Source: Marinomonas posidonica IVIA-Po-181
GTDB taxonomy: Bacteria > Pseudomonadota > Gammaproteobacteria > Pseudomonadales > Marinomonadaceae
NCBI RefSeq assembly: GCF_000214215.1
Contig: NC_015559.1
Span: 248,001-312,000 of the forward strand
Length of the DNA: 64,000 nt
Reading direction: 5' to 3'
Part shown: in pieces, positions 27,035 to 36,699 of the stretch
Layout: each line of letters opens with the position of its first letter
Position numbering within the stretch: position 1 is the stretch's first letter
Notes under the pieces: generated by a model
Database searches by the model: none
What the model saw: only the letters and a program-made list of their open reading frames with translations
What the model was told of the DNA's origin: nothing
Program-made: the position numbers and the translations under genes

Positions 27035-27994
27035 TTAAGTGTTTGTTAATGTGCTTTTAGCAACATTGGCACGCTGTGACTGAGCGCTGATGAGTTGAAC
27101 CTTGATGGCGCAAAGAATGACGATGAACATGCCAAACAAGCTCAATACATCCGCATGAGAGCTTTCAATGAGTGTTGTCCACCATCCGAAAAACATCACC
27201 AGTTCCGTTAGGATAAAGGCCATAACCGGAGTTAGCGCCACGGATGCGCTGACTTGCACGGTTTGCCAATAACGCATGGCTTGAGCAAACGCGCCATAAG
27301 CGATCAAGGTATTAAGACAGCAAAAAGCCGCAATCCAAAATTCGTCATTCGATAAACCAGTGAGATCACTTAGTCTAGCAAATGGCAGCATGACGATGCT
27401 GGCATAGGCATAAATGGCCAATAAAATATTGCTTGGCGATAAGTATCTAAAGAGCGATTTTTGCAATAAGGCGTAGCACGACCAAGCAGAGGCTGAGATC
27501 TGAATAATAAAAAATCCTAACCACATATTGGCGTGATCCGCTTGTCCAAGAATCGGGTGAAAGAAGATCAGCATGCCTAATCCTATTCCTGCAAAGCAAA
27601 GCCATTGTTGCCAGTTTACCTTCTCTTGTAGAAAAAACAGTCCGCCTAAGGCCAGGAATAAAGGCGCACTTTGAAAGCTCAACTGAGCAGAGCCTGGCAA
27701 CATATAAGATAAGCTCCAGGCAAAGCAGGTGTAGTTGATGATCAAAAAGCTCCCAGCCGCAAACAGCCGTAACCATTGTTGGCGAGAGAGGCGGCGAAAT
27801 TCCTGCAACTGACCACGCTGCCATTGCCAAGCTCCCAGCAAAAGACCGGCGACGCAGAATCTTAGCCAAGTTAAGGTAATCGGATCAGAGAAATCACCAG
27901 AGAGCTTTAACGCAATGGGTAACATCCCCCAAAACAATACCGTGATGGCACTGAAGAAGAGTCCGTATAAAAAAGTCTGTTTGGCGTTCAGCAT
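27035..27994 (-). CDS. DMT-superfamily (EamA) transporter
   Basis: A 319-residue protein with ten predicted membrane segments in two EamA repeats (about 12-145 and 165-300). The first begins FSAITVLFWGMLPIALKLSG. Such carriers export amino acids or other metabolites; the substrate is unknown. It is divergent from a LysR regulator across about 107 bp, a common arrangement in which the regulator controls the exporter. Confidence 0.88.
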   Translation of the reverse strand: MLNAKQTFLYGLFFSAITVLFWGMLPIALKLSGDFSDPITLTWLRFCVAGLLLGAWQWQRGQLQEFRRLSRQQWLRLFAAGSFLIINYTCFAWSLSYMLPGSAQLSFQSAPLFLALGGLFFLQEKVNWQQWLCFAGIGLGMLIFFHPILGQADHANMWLGFFIIQISASAWSCYALLQKSLFRYLSPSNILLAIYAYASIVMLPFARLSDLTGLSNDEFWIAAFCCLNTLIAYGAFAQAMRYWQTVQVSASVALTPVMAFILTELVMFFGWWTTLIESSHADVLSLFGMFIVILCAIKVQLISAQSQRANVAKSTLTNT

Positions 27995-28101
27995 GACCGT
28001 CTCTCATGAAAGGGAACAATATAGGCAAAGAATGCCGTGTCTTAATCATGTTATCCAATGCATAATGTTTCTAATCATTATGCAATAAATGGGTTTTGGT
28101 T

Positions 28102-29040
28102 ATGATATCGAATGCATTGCAGCAACTTGATTTAAAAGCCTTAACAGGTTTAATTTTATTGCTTGAAGAACGACATGTTAGCCGTGCGGCACAGCGCATG
28201 TCTTTAAGTCAATCCGCCATGAGTCGTTTGCTGATGCGCTTGCGTCATGCATTTGATGATCCGTTATTCATTCGAACATCGAGCGGAATGGCGCCCACCG
28301 CTAAAGCCTTAGAGCTCGAAGGTCCGATTAAACTCATGCTTGAGCAGATGGCCAGCATGCAGGTCTCACCGGATTTCGACCCTAATACCAGTCGACGTGT
28401 GTTCCGCTTGTTCACCACTCACTACCAAGCGCAGGCTTATGTACCGTCGATCGCGGAACGGTTTTATCGAGAGGCGCCGATGGCGTCCTTAGAAACCACC
28501 ACCATTACCGAAACCAGTTTATTGAGGCAGACCGAACAGTCTGGTGATTTGTATTTATGCAGTGATTACATAGAGGTGCCGAATCATTTTAAACGGACTT
28601 TATTTGGTCGTGAAAAATTTCGCTGCATTATGTCTCAGTCACACCCTCTTGCGAATCAACCCAAGCTGACATTAGACGATTACATGCGTTATCAGCATGT
28701 GTTGGTGAACATGGGCGGTTCAATGCGAGTCGTGAGTGACTCTCTATTGGGTGAAAGAGCAAAAGAGCGACGATTCGCATTCCGAACGCCTTATTTTATG
28801 GCCGCGTTGGAAACGGTTTCGAGAACCCAGTTGCTGCTTAGTACCAGTGGTTTATTGCCCTCTCGATTTCAACAGGTATTTGGCTTAGTGATGAAAGATC
28901 TTCCGTTCGAGTTTCCTGATGTGCATTACTATTTGTGTTGGCCTAGAACCTCGTCGGGTGACCCCGCTGCTGAATGGTTTCGACAAATGGCGCGAGAGGT
29001 GGTGCAATCTTTGGTGCCTTATCCTGATCACCTTGGTTAA
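28102..29040 (+). CDS. LysR-family transcriptional regulator
   Basis: About 312 residues with an N-terminal HTH, EERHVSRAAQRMSLSQSAMSRLLMRLR (residues about 24-50), and a LysR substrate domain. The ATG at 28102 is preferred to a TTG two codons upstream. It is head-to-head with the EamA transporter gene, its likely target. Confidence 0.92.
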   Translation: MISNALQQLDLKALTGLILLLEERHVSRAAQRMSLSQSAMSRLLMRLRHAFDDPLFIRTSSGMAPTAKALELEGPIKLMLEQMASMQVSPDFDPNTSRRVFRLFTTHYQAQAYVPSIAERFYREAPMASLETTTITETSLLRQTEQSGDLYLCSDYIEVPNHFKRTLFGREKFRCIMSQSHPLANQPKLTLDDYMRYQHVLVNMGGSMRVVSDSLLGERAKERRFAFRTPYFMAALETVSRTQLLLSTSGLLPSRFQQVFGLVMKDLPFEFPDVHYYLCWPRTSSGDPAAEWFRQMAREVVQSLVPYPDHLG

Positions 29041-29105
29041 GGTGCTTCTTGCCAGCTTAGGAATTCGGTTATACTTATCTTTTAGCAACCAACAACGGCG
29101 ACTCT

Positions 29106-30104
29106 GTGGCTCATAAAAGCAAGCATACCAATGGTAAACGTAGTAACAAACTAGAGTTGCATTCTCGCAATCCTCATCGTGCACGTTATGATTTTGCCTT
29201 GCTGGCGGATTCTTGTCCTGAGTTATCCCATTACATTCAGCTCAATAAATATGGCAATGAATCGATTGATTTTGCGAACCCTGATGCGGTGAAAACGCTC
29301 AATCGTGCTTTGTTAAATCATTTTTATGGGGTAGCGTTTTGGGACATTCCAACAGGCTTTTTATGTCCACCAATCCCAGGTCGTGCTGATTACATCCATT
29401 ATTTGGCTGACCTTTTGGCGGCCAGTCATGAGGGCGTTATTCCGCGTGGTAAAAATGTCAAAGTGTTGGACGTTGGCGTTGGGGCAAATTGTGTGTATCC
29501 GATAGTGGGACATCAGGAATATGGCTGGCAATTTGTGGGCTCCGATGTGAATCCCATTGCGATAGCCACTTGCTCGACCATTATAAAGTCCAATCCCTGT
29601 TTGAAAAATGCAGTGAGTGTACGACAACAAGCGTCGGAGAAAGCGATTTTCAAAGACATTTGGCAGGCTGATGAACGTTTTGACCTGACCTTATGTAATC
29701 CGCCATTCCATACCAGCGAATCGGCCATGTTAGAAGAGTCCCAGCGTAAGTGGCGTGGTGTAAAAGGGACGTCAAATATGGCTCGAAAAAATGCCCCTCA
29801 AAAAACATCACTTAACTTTGGAGGAACGGCTCCTGAGCTGTGGTGTGACGGTGGCGAAGCGGGTTTTATTATACGTATGGTTAAGGAAAGTATCGCCTAT
29901 CGCGATCAATGCTTTTGGTTTACCTCGTTAGTGGCTCGACAAAGCAATTTAGACACCATCCAAAAAGCCCTAAAAGACGTTGGAGCAAGGCAAGTAAAAG
30001 TGGTTGAGATGGCGCAAGGTCAAAAAATCAGTCGGTTTGTCGCCTGGAGTTTCCTGGCAGACGATCAAATCGACTATTGGCGCGACCATTATTGGCAGCA
30101 GTAG
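29106..30104 (+). CDS. rlmF: 23S rRNA (adenine-1618-N6)-methyltransferase RlmF
   Basis: A 332-residue protein. The N-terminal basic stretch leads to LHSRNPHRARYDF and PIPGRADYIHYLADLL, both typical of RlmF. The SAM-binding motif VLDVGVGANCVYPIVG is near residues 119-134, and the catalytic NPPF motif of N6-adenine methyltransferases (LCNPPFHTS) near 196-204. RlmF methylates A1618 of 23S rRNA. The start is GTG at 29106. It stands as a single gene. Confidence 0.95.
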   Translation: MAHKSKHTNGKRSNKLELHSRNPHRARYDFALLADSCPELSHYIQLNKYGNESIDFANPDAVKTLNRALLNHFYGVAFWDIPTGFLCPPIPGRADYIHYLADLLAASHEGVIPRGKNVKVLDVGVGANCVYPIVGHQEYGWQFVGSDVNPIAIATCSTIIKSNPCLKNAVSVRQQASEKAIFKDIWQADERFDLTLCNPPFHTSESAMLEESQRKWRGVKGTSNMARKNAPQKTSLNFGGTAPELWCDGGEAGFIIRMVKESIAYRDQCFWFTSLVARQSNLDTIQKALKDVGARQVKVVEMAQGQKISRFVAWSFLADDQIDYWRDHYWQQ

Positions 30105-30145
30105 TTGCTAACCATGATGTCGCTGTGTCATCTTTGTGTGTTTGG

Positions 30146-31051
30146 TTATAACGCCGTGGCGATTTCAGCGGCCAGACGGGCGTTGTTAAACACTAATTGA
30201 ATATTGCTGGCGAGACTATTACCGCCAGTCAGCTCAGCAACACGTGCTAGTAAGAAAGGCGTAGATTCTTTACCACCCACTCCTTGTTCTTCCATTTCTG
30301 CCAGGGCTTGATTGATGGCAGAATCAATCGCCTTTTTGTCCATTGCAAACTCTTCTGGGATCGGGTTGGCAATCACAGTCCCGCCATGTAATTGCATGTG
30401 CCATTTGGCGCTAATAAATTGTGCAATGTCCTTGGCGCTAGCCATGTTGTAATCCACGGTCTGATCACTCTCGCGTGTATAGAAAGCCGGTAAGGCATCC
30501 GTCTTATAGCCTAACACTGGGACACCTTGAGTCTCTAAGTACTCGCGAGTTAAGGCCAAATCCAAAATCGACTTCGCTCCCGCACAAACCACCGCGACAT
30601 TGGTTTTGGCCAACTCTTGAAGGTCTGCTGATATGTCAAATGTCTGTTGTGCGCCACGGTGAACGCCACCAATGCCACCTGTTGCGAACACTCTAATGCC
30701 CGCCATAGAGGCGATGATCATAGTGGCGGCAACGGTAGTGGCACCGTGTTGTTTTTGTGCGACCACAAAGGGTAGATCCCGACGTGAGCATTTGGTCACA
30801 GACAGACCGGCTTTTGCCAATGTGTCGATTTCGTCATTGCTTAGACCAGCTTTTAAACGACCGTCGATAATCGCGATGGTGGCGGGAATGGCGCCATTGT
30901 CACGAATGATTTGCTCGACTTTTTTGGCGGTTTCCGCATTTTGAGGCCAAGGCATACCATGGGAAATAATGGTGCTTTCTAGTGCCACAACGGGCTTACC
31001 GGAAGCTATGGCTTCAGCGACTTCTGGGTGAATATCAAGAAATTGGTTCAT
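30146..31051 (-). CDS. psuG: Pseudouridine-5'-phosphate glycosidase
   Basis: About 301 residues with the conserved segments VALESTIISHGMPWPQN (about 22-38), KCSRRDLPFV and FATGGIGGVHRG (about 125-137). It splits pseudouridine 5'-phosphate into uracil and ribose 5-phosphate. I choose the ATG at 31051 because it overlaps the psuK stop as ATGA, indicating coupled translation. It follows psuK in a two-gene operon. The uracil released could feed the pyrimidine-breakdown genes near 52-56 kb. Confidence 0.95.
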   Translation of the reverse strand: MNQFLDIHPEVAEAIASGKPVVALESTIISHGMPWPQNAETAKKVEQIIRDNGAIPATIAIIDGRLKAGLSNDEIDTLAKAGLSVTKCSRRDLPFVVAQKQHGATTVAATMIIASMAGIRVFATGGIGGVHRGAQQTFDISADLQELAKTNVAVVCAGAKSILDLALTREYLETQGVPVLGYKTDALPAFYTRESDQTVDYNMASAKDIAQFISAKWHMQLHGGTVIANPIPEEFAMDKKAIDSAINQALAEMEEQGVGGKESTPFLLARVAELTGGNSLASNIQLVFNNARLAAEIATAL

Positions 31052-32124
31052 AGTGTTTGCATCCATTGAGTGACATTTTGAACACTGAGTTCAGGGTGAT
31101 TAGCATGAGGGCTCTCTAAGGTCATGGCTGCACAAGCCAGTGCAAAAGAGAGTCGTTGTGGTGTTTGTTCGAATTGTTCGCAAGCGCTCAAATAGCCCGA
31201 AAGTAGAGCATCGCCTGCACCTGTGTCGCTAGTCGGCGTCGTTGGGTGGCAGGTTTGATAATGATGTCCCGATGCATCGGCAAGTAGTAAGCCTTGGCTT
31301 CCAAGACTCAGTAGAACGGTGTTGACCCCATGTTTTTGTAGGGCTTGCACGAGCTGTTTGGGGTCTTTTTCTTGACTGTTGAGTATGGCTCTGGCTTCAT
31401 CTTGATTGACCTTTAGGACATCTAGATGGGCGAGAATAGGTAATAGTTTTGGCGCTTTAGCAGCGGATACCGCATCGGCAATGAAGGTGGCATTAATGGC
31501 TTGTTGAGCTAACCAGGTTATGCACTCTTGCGATAAATTTGCGTCTACAATAATGCCTCGCGCACCTTGTAGTAAGGCTGTTTTAGCCGCTAAGCGATGG
31601 GGTTCTAATGTGTCAATAATGCGCATATCGGCAATGGCAGCTTGCAACTGACCGACTTCATTACTGATTGCCAGATAAGTCCCCGTTGGTAAGGTGTCAT
31701 GGCGAATCACGTGATGAGTATCTACTCCGCTGGTTCGAGTCTGCTCGATTAGCCAGTCGCCGCGTTGGTCTAAACCAATAGGGGCAATCAGATGTACTTT
31801 TTCACCTAAGCGAGCTAAGTTTTCCGCAATGTTACGGCCAACGCCACCGGGACTTTGGTTGATTTGACCTGGGTTGGAGTCTTGGGGTAGCCATTGGGCA
31901 AGGCTATTACCATTAATGTCGACGTTGGCTCCACCAATCACAACATAGGCATCTTGTTCCGCTAGAAGATAACCTTTACCTAAGATATAGCCTTGTCTTG
32001 TTAGCTGCATAATGTGGCTGGCGACTGACTCACGAGTCATATTGAGTCGATCAGCGAGGGCTTTTTGCGAAGCTAACGGATCTTGTTTAATTGCTTCATA
32101 AACGCGCAAGGTTTGTTCTTTCAT
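31048..32124 (-). CDS. psuK: Pseudouridine kinase with N-terminal winged HTH
   Basis: A 358-residue PfkB-family kinase. Residues 1-60 form a winged helix-turn-helix (LRVYEAIKQDPLASQKALAD, LNMTRESVASHIMQL). The kinase follows, opening YVVIGGANVDING and closing with the anion-hole and catalytic-base motif DTGAGDALLSGYL (about 300-312). It phosphorylates pseudouridine for PsuG. The HTH fusion resembles that of E. coli YeiI rather than the shorter YeiC (PsuK), so the protein may also bind DNA; substrate is called from the coupled psuG. Confidence 0.9.
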   Translation of the reverse strand: MKEQTLRVYEAIKQDPLASQKALADRLNMTRESVASHIMQLTRQGYILGKGYLLAEQDAYVVIGGANVDINGNSLAQWLPQDSNPGQINQSPGGVGRNIAENLARLGEKVHLIAPIGLDQRGDWLIEQTRTSGVDTHHVIRHDTLPTGTYLAISNEVGQLQAAIADMRIIDTLEPHRLAAKTALLQGARGIIVDANLSQECITWLAQQAINATFIADAVSAAKAPKLLPILAHLDVLKVNQDEARAILNSQEKDPKQLVQALQKHGVNTVLLSLGSQGLLLADASGHHYQTCHPTTPTSDTGAGDALLSGYLSACEQFEQTPQRLSFALACAAMTLESPHANHPELSVQNVTQWMQTL

Positions 32125-32275
32125 AATTCATCTTTAACAAAAGTTGAAACAAATAACTTATGTTAGAGTTTTTCTTATGACAAGCCTTTTTGTCCAATGT
32201 GGCATAAATATTCGATAAGCCCTATTATTCAATATTCAAGAAATGTGGCGAGCAAGATCAACATGAGGATGTAAG

Positions 32276-34600
32276 GTGTTCAGCAGCTTTCAGGCGCGAC
32301 TGATTTTATTTGTTTTGGCTTTATTGGCCTTTGCCCAGTTGGGAACAGCACTGGCTGTTTTGTCGTCTTTAAAAGAGGATAACTATCGACAGGGGGTGCA
32401 ATCGATTGATGTGTCTCGCAATGTCTTTGATTTGTTATTAGAAGCCAGGGCTGAGCAGCTCACCAAAGGGGTAGAAATTTTGACCTCGGATTTTGGCTTC
32501 AAACAAGCGGTTGCGACCAAAGAAACCGGCACCATTCGTTCTGTCTTACAAAATCACGGCGCGCGGATTAACGCGGATGTGTCTCTTTTAGTCTCCCCGT
32601 CGGGTGACGTTATTACCATGACTCAAGAGCTGAATGCCAGCGATGCCGTGGCGGATTTAGTCTTTGCTGCAAGACGTTCCGGTGGCTCGTCCATTAGTAC
32701 CATGATTGCGCTTGGCGATCTGGCTTACCAATTGGTACTGGTGCCTGTGAGGTCGCCTAATATCGTAGCTTGGGTCGGCATGGCGTTTTTATTGGATCAG
32801 TCTCTGGCGGAAGAGATTAAAGGGGTGACGGGACTCGACATCAGCTTTGTTTATAAAAACCAAGATGAGCAGATTCACTTTGGTGGCACCACCTTGCCAT
32901 CAGCAGAAGGGGGACAACTGTTAAGTGAAATCGAAAAAATCGAAGATATTTTGCAAGAGCCGGCGTTTTCGAACGATGAAAAGTACCTGTCTTTGGCGGT
33001 CGATCTAGGGGTGAAAAACCAGTGGGGGATGATTCATTTACCTTATGGGCCCTGGAAAGAAAGTTATAACTTCACGCGCAACCAATTGTTGGGCATTTTT
33101 GCGGGTGCCTTGGCCTTAGCTTTGCTTCTGGGTGTGGCATTGGCGCGTAATATGACGCGCCCTATTGGCCATTTGGTTGAATTCGCGACCAGCATAGGGA
33201 AAAGCGTACAACGAGCTGAGTTGACTGTGCCAAACATGACGGGTGAGTTTGGGGTTTTGTCTAACACCATGAAAACCATGCAGCACTCTATTTTAATGCG
33301 TGAAGAAGAGCTGACTTTTCGCGCCTCTCACGACATGCTAACTGGGTTGAATAATCAAAGTGCTGTCGAACTGTATCTGCAAGATGCGTTGCCAGCGAAG
33401 GAAGGCGGACTTTTATTGTTGAACATTCGTCGCTTTCGCGACATCAATAATATGCTGGGGTTTGATCTAGGTAATATTTTGCTCGGTAAGGTGGCGAATC
33501 GACTGCAAGAGTGGGCTTGCCAAGCAGACATGATTGCACGTTTAGGAGACGATAAGTTTCTATTGATTTTTCAGCGTAACATTACGGCTCAGGATTGCAC
33601 TGATTTGAAAGAAGTCATGAATGACGAACTTGAAATTGAGCCAGGTTCAGAAATTCGCATTGACGTTAGTATTGGTGTTTTACCTCTGGAACACGCGACA
33701 GAAAGCGTGAATGCGGTGTTAAGACGTCTTGATATTGTGGCTGAAAAAGCCAAGGAAGAAAGTGATGGTTGTGCTTTCTATCACGTTGGCGAAGACGAGA
33801 ATCACCGTCGTCAGTTAACCATTATTCGTGATCTTCCTGCCGCGTTAGAAGCGAATCAATTGTTTGTAGTGTATCAGCCTAAAGTTGGTGTGGCGCAAGA
33901 CGATTGCCATGAAGCGGAAGCCTTAATTCGTTGGATTCATCCAGAGTTGGGCTTTATTCCTCCCGACGAATTTATTGCGCTGTTAGAACACGCCGGCAGT
34001 ATTCAAGTTTTGACGAAATGGGTGCTTAATACCGTATTGATGCAATTGAGTCAGTGGTGGCAACAAGGTCATCAGATTCGGGTGGCTGTGAACTTATCTG
34101 CTCATGACCTCATTAATGAAGAGTTACCTTTAATCGTGTCGTTGGCGCTTGAGGCGAATCAATTGCCGGTACAAGCCCTAGCCTTAGAGGTGACGGAAAG
34201 CGCTGTAATGTCAGACAGAAATAAGGTCATTAGCGTGCTTGAATCATTACAAAACATGGGCATTCATTTGGCCATTGATGACTTTGGGACAGGACAATCA
34301 TCGCTTGCTTATCTTCGGGATTTACCTGTCAACGAAGTGAAGATAGATCGAGCCTTCATCCAATATATCGATACGAAGCAAGAAGATGCCTCGATCACTA
34401 AAGCCAGTATCGATCTATCTCATAGTTTGGGCTTTCAGGTCACGGCAGAGGGTGCCGAAAATGCCCAGAGTGTGGCACTTTTGAGGGAGTTTCACTGTGA
34501 TAAAATACAGGGTTACTTCTTTTCAAAGCCTCTTGGTAGCGAGGCATTTTTTGCTTGGCGTGAAGCGTTTAATAGGGTATCTGAATCTTACTCGTCGTAA
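32276..34600 (+). CDS. Membrane GGDEF-EAL protein with degenerate GGDEF, probable c-di-GMP phosphodiesterase
   Basis: A 774-residue protein. Two membrane segments (about 5-25 and 270-290) flank a periplasmic double-Cache-like sensor (DUF4... style, about 30-265). A HAMP-like linker follows (about 290-345). The GGDEF domain (about 355-505) carries RLGDDKFLLIF where active cyclases have GGDEF/GGEEF, so it is probably catalytically dead. The EAL domain (about 520-765) keeps EAEALIRW, EVTESAV, DDFGTGQSSLAYL and TAEGAE. The net activity is likely c-di-GMP hydrolysis. The start is GTG at 32276 with GAGGA upstream. Confidence 0.9.
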   Translation: MFSSFQARLILFVLALLAFAQLGTALAVLSSLKEDNYRQGVQSIDVSRNVFDLLLEARAEQLTKGVEILTSDFGFKQAVATKETGTIRSVLQNHGARINADVSLLVSPSGDVITMTQELNASDAVADLVFAARRSGGSSISTMIALGDLAYQLVLVPVRSPNIVAWVGMAFLLDQSLAEEIKGVTGLDISFVYKNQDEQIHFGGTTLPSAEGGQLLSEIEKIEDILQEPAFSNDEKYLSLAVDLGVKNQWGMIHLPYGPWKESYNFTRNQLLGIFAGALALALLLGVALARNMTRPIGHLVEFATSIGKSVQRAELTVPNMTGEFGVLSNTMKTMQHSILMREEELTFRASHDMLTGLNNQSAVELYLQDALPAKEGGLLLLNIRRFRDINNMLGFDLGNILLGKVANRLQEWACQADMIARLGDDKFLLIFQRNITAQDCTDLKEVMNDELEIEPGSEIRIDVSIGVLPLEHATESVNAVLRRLDIVAEKAKEESDGCAFYHVGEDENHRRQLTIIRDLPAALEANQLFVVYQPKVGVAQDDCHEAEALIRWIHPELGFIPPDEFIALLEHAGSIQVLTKWVLNTVLMQLSQWWQQGHQIRVAVNLSAHDLINEELPLIVSLALEANQLPVQALALEVTESAVMSDRNKVISVLESLQNMGIHLAIDDFGTGQSSLAYLRDLPVNEVKIDRAFIQYIDTKQEDASITKASIDLSHSLGFQVTAEGAENAQSVALLREFHCDKIQGYFFSKPLGSEAFFAWREAFNRVSESYSS

Positions 34601-34620
34601 TTTGTGAGGTGAAATTCAAT

Positions 34621-35343
34621 ATGTTGCTTTTGATACGGATGGCGGCACTGCTGATATTGATTGTGTTAGTCACCCTATTTGGGATTGTCTTTTGCTTATT
34701 GACCTTAAAATCAAAAAACCGTGTCTATTACCTTGGTCGAGTGTTTGCACAGGTTGGGCCTTTATTTGGCTTGTCGGTTGAAGGTCGTGTGTCCGAGGCC
34801 GCGAAACAAGTACCTCAAGCTGTGTATGTCGCCAATCATCAAAATAATTTTGATTTGTTTACGTTGGCGACAGTCGTGCCAAAAGGCATGGTGACGGTCG
34901 GCAAAACCAGCTTGCGTTGGATCCCCTTCTTTGGCCTGCTGTACTGGGTAAGTGGCAACATTCTAATCAATCGTAACGATCGAAAAAAAGCCATCGCCAC
35001 CATAGATCAGGTAGTGAATGGGATGAAGCGTACCGGCTTATCTATTTGGATGTTTCCAGAAGGAACGCGCAGTCGAGGACGCGGTTGGTTACCCTTTAAG
35101 CGAGGCGCATTTCACGCGGCGGTGCAAGCCGGAGTGCCAGTGATTCCGGTGGTGTGCAGCAGTACTCACAATCAGGTTAAGCTTAACCGATTGCATAATG
35201 GCAAGGTCATTGTTGAAATGCTGGAGCCGATCGATACCACGGGCTTACATGAGACCGATGTAATAAACATTATGACGGATTGCGAACGGCACATGCATGC
35301 GACTCAACGACGGCTTGATGATGAGCTAGCTAAGACCAGATGA
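34621..35343 (+). CDS. plsC: 1-acyl-sn-glycerol-3-phosphate acyltransferase
   Basis: About 240 residues with an N-terminal membrane segment (about 5-30). The acyltransferase motifs are present: NHQNNFD (H-x4-D, about 72-78), the region RWIPFFGLLYWVSGNILINR, FPEGTRSRGRGW (about 145-156) and VPVIPVV. It converts lysophosphatidate to phosphatidate in phospholipid synthesis. The ATG at 34621 is used because GAGGTG lies 9 bases upstream. It overlaps the convergent GTPase gene by 18 bp at its 3' end. Confidence 0.93.
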   Translation: MLLLIRMAALLILIVLVTLFGIVFCLLTLKSKNRVYYLGRVFAQVGPLFGLSVEGRVSEAAKQVPQAVYVANHQNNFDLFTLATVVPKGMVTVGKTSLRWIPFFGLLYWVSGNILINRNDRKKAIATIDQVVNGMKRTGLSIWMFPEGTRSRGRGWLPFKRGAFHAAVQAGVPVIPVVCSSTHNQVKLNRLHNGKVIVEMLEPIDTTGLHETDVINIMTDCERHMHATQRRLDDELAKTR

Positions 35344-36696
35344 GTCATCGTTCAACTTTGACTGTAATGCTTGTGTCAAAGTGTCCTCCACCTCTGTTTT
35401 AAGGGGATGGTCGGCTTGATACCAGTTAGGATGTTGCTTAGCTTGTCGCCAATAGAATGGCAATTTTCGTAGGGCCGCGTTGTCCGAAGCATGATTTTTG
35501 CTGAGTTGAAAAGGCTGCTGTGATGCATGTCCTCGCTGATGTAAATGACGAATGGCATCCAGCCCTCGCAAACTCAATAGAGTTAAGGTGCTGTTTTCTA
35601 AACACAAAAAATATTGTTTGGTGAGTTTGCTTTTAATCGTGTCTTTGTAATGTTTTCCGGTTTGCCAGCCAGCACCTAATAGAGCGCCGACACTGGTGGC
35701 GGTGCCGAGAGTCAGTCCTGCCGATATCATATCAATGCCGGCGCCAATAGCCGCCCCGGTTAGGGCGCTGGTTCCTGTTTCTATGCCCCATTCTTTCAAT
35801 ACCTCTTTATCAAACATATCTTGTTGCCAGCGATCGTACTGGATATGAAATTGACTCTGTACTAGGTCGTCAGGGCGAAAATCATAAAGTTTTAATAGCT
35901 GTTGAATGTATTGGTTCTCGAGTGCTTTGATGTGCTCTTCAAACTGGTTTGTTTGCTCATTAGACGCTGGATATTGATCGCAGAGGCTGCGGAAGCTGGC
36001 AGCATTGGTTAACCATTCAGCGAGTAAGCTGATCGCAGCGCTAAGTCTCAGTTGAGCGGCTTCTTCTCGCGCGAGAATCAATGCTTTCAAAGCATCGTAT
36101 TGGTCCGGCATCAGGCTTTGGAGGCTTTGATAAAGGCGCTTTTCATCTTCAAAATAGAAGGCCACAGAATCGTATTTTACGACGGCATGCAGGTGCCGTT
36201 CGGTGAGAATCTGTCGCCAAGCCTGATGGTGCGAGCTTGGGCTTGCACTGAAGTTTAGGATGGGAATAATGGGTTTGTTAGCACTGGCTAAGAGCGAGAG
36301 TTCGTCTAAGTATTTTCCCAATGGAGCCTGACGTAAGTCGATGACATAGAGAATAATGTCGGTCAAGGTCAGTTGCTTTAGTATCTTAGCTTCTTGTTCG
36401 AACTCATTATCAGCCAGTGGGCTGTGACAAAAGGCCATTAACCAATCTCGTCCAGACAGCTCGTTAAACGGTGGCTGATGGCGGCATTCCCAAAGCCCAA
36501 TCGAATCTTCAAAGCCAGGGGTGTCGATTAGAGTGAGGATGTTTTGCCCTGCCATCTCAATGTCGACACTTTCAACATGACGAGTGGTTCCGGCTTGATC
36601 ATTGACCTCACCAAAATCGTGACGGCGCAATAAAGTACGAATCAGTGAGGTTTTTCCGGTGTTGGCATGACCCACTACTAATAATGACATGGTCAT
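35326..36696 (-). CDS. GTPase with DUF3482 domain
   Basis: A 456-residue protein. The N-terminal G domain (about 1-180) has P-loop GHANTGKTS, switch region DQAGTTRHVE and G3 motif DTPGFED. The region about 200-300 is helical. The C-terminal DUF3482 part includes a glycine-rich hydrophobic stretch TSALTGAAIGAGIDMISAGLTLG (about 300-325) that may insert in or touch the membrane. The ATG at 36696 has GAGG 8 bases upstream. It follows the DUF2868 gene with 3 bp between them. The two families are found together and probably form one membrane GTPase system of unknown role. Confidence 0.88.
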   Translation of the reverse strand: MTMSLLVVGHANTGKTSLIRTLLRRHDFGEVNDQAGTTRHVESVDIEMAGQNILTLIDTPGFEDSIGLWECRHQPPFNELSGRDWLMAFCHSPLADNEFEQEAKILKQLTLTDIILYVIDLRQAPLGKYLDELSLLASANKPIIPILNFSASPSSHHQAWRQILTERHLHAVVKYDSVAFYFEDEKRLYQSLQSLMPDQYDALKALILAREEAAQLRLSAAISLLAEWLTNAASFRSLCDQYPASNEQTNQFEEHIKALENQYIQQLLKLYDFRPDDLVQSQFHIQYDRWQQDMFDKEVLKEWGIETGTSALTGAAIGAGIDMISAGLTLGTATSVGALLGAGWQTGKHYKDTIKSKLTKQYFLCLENSTLTLLSLRGLDAIRHLHQRGHASQQPFQLSKNHASDNAALRKLPFYWRQAKQHPNWYQADHPLKTEVEDTLTQALQSKLNDDSSGLS

Positions 36697-36699
36697 CAC

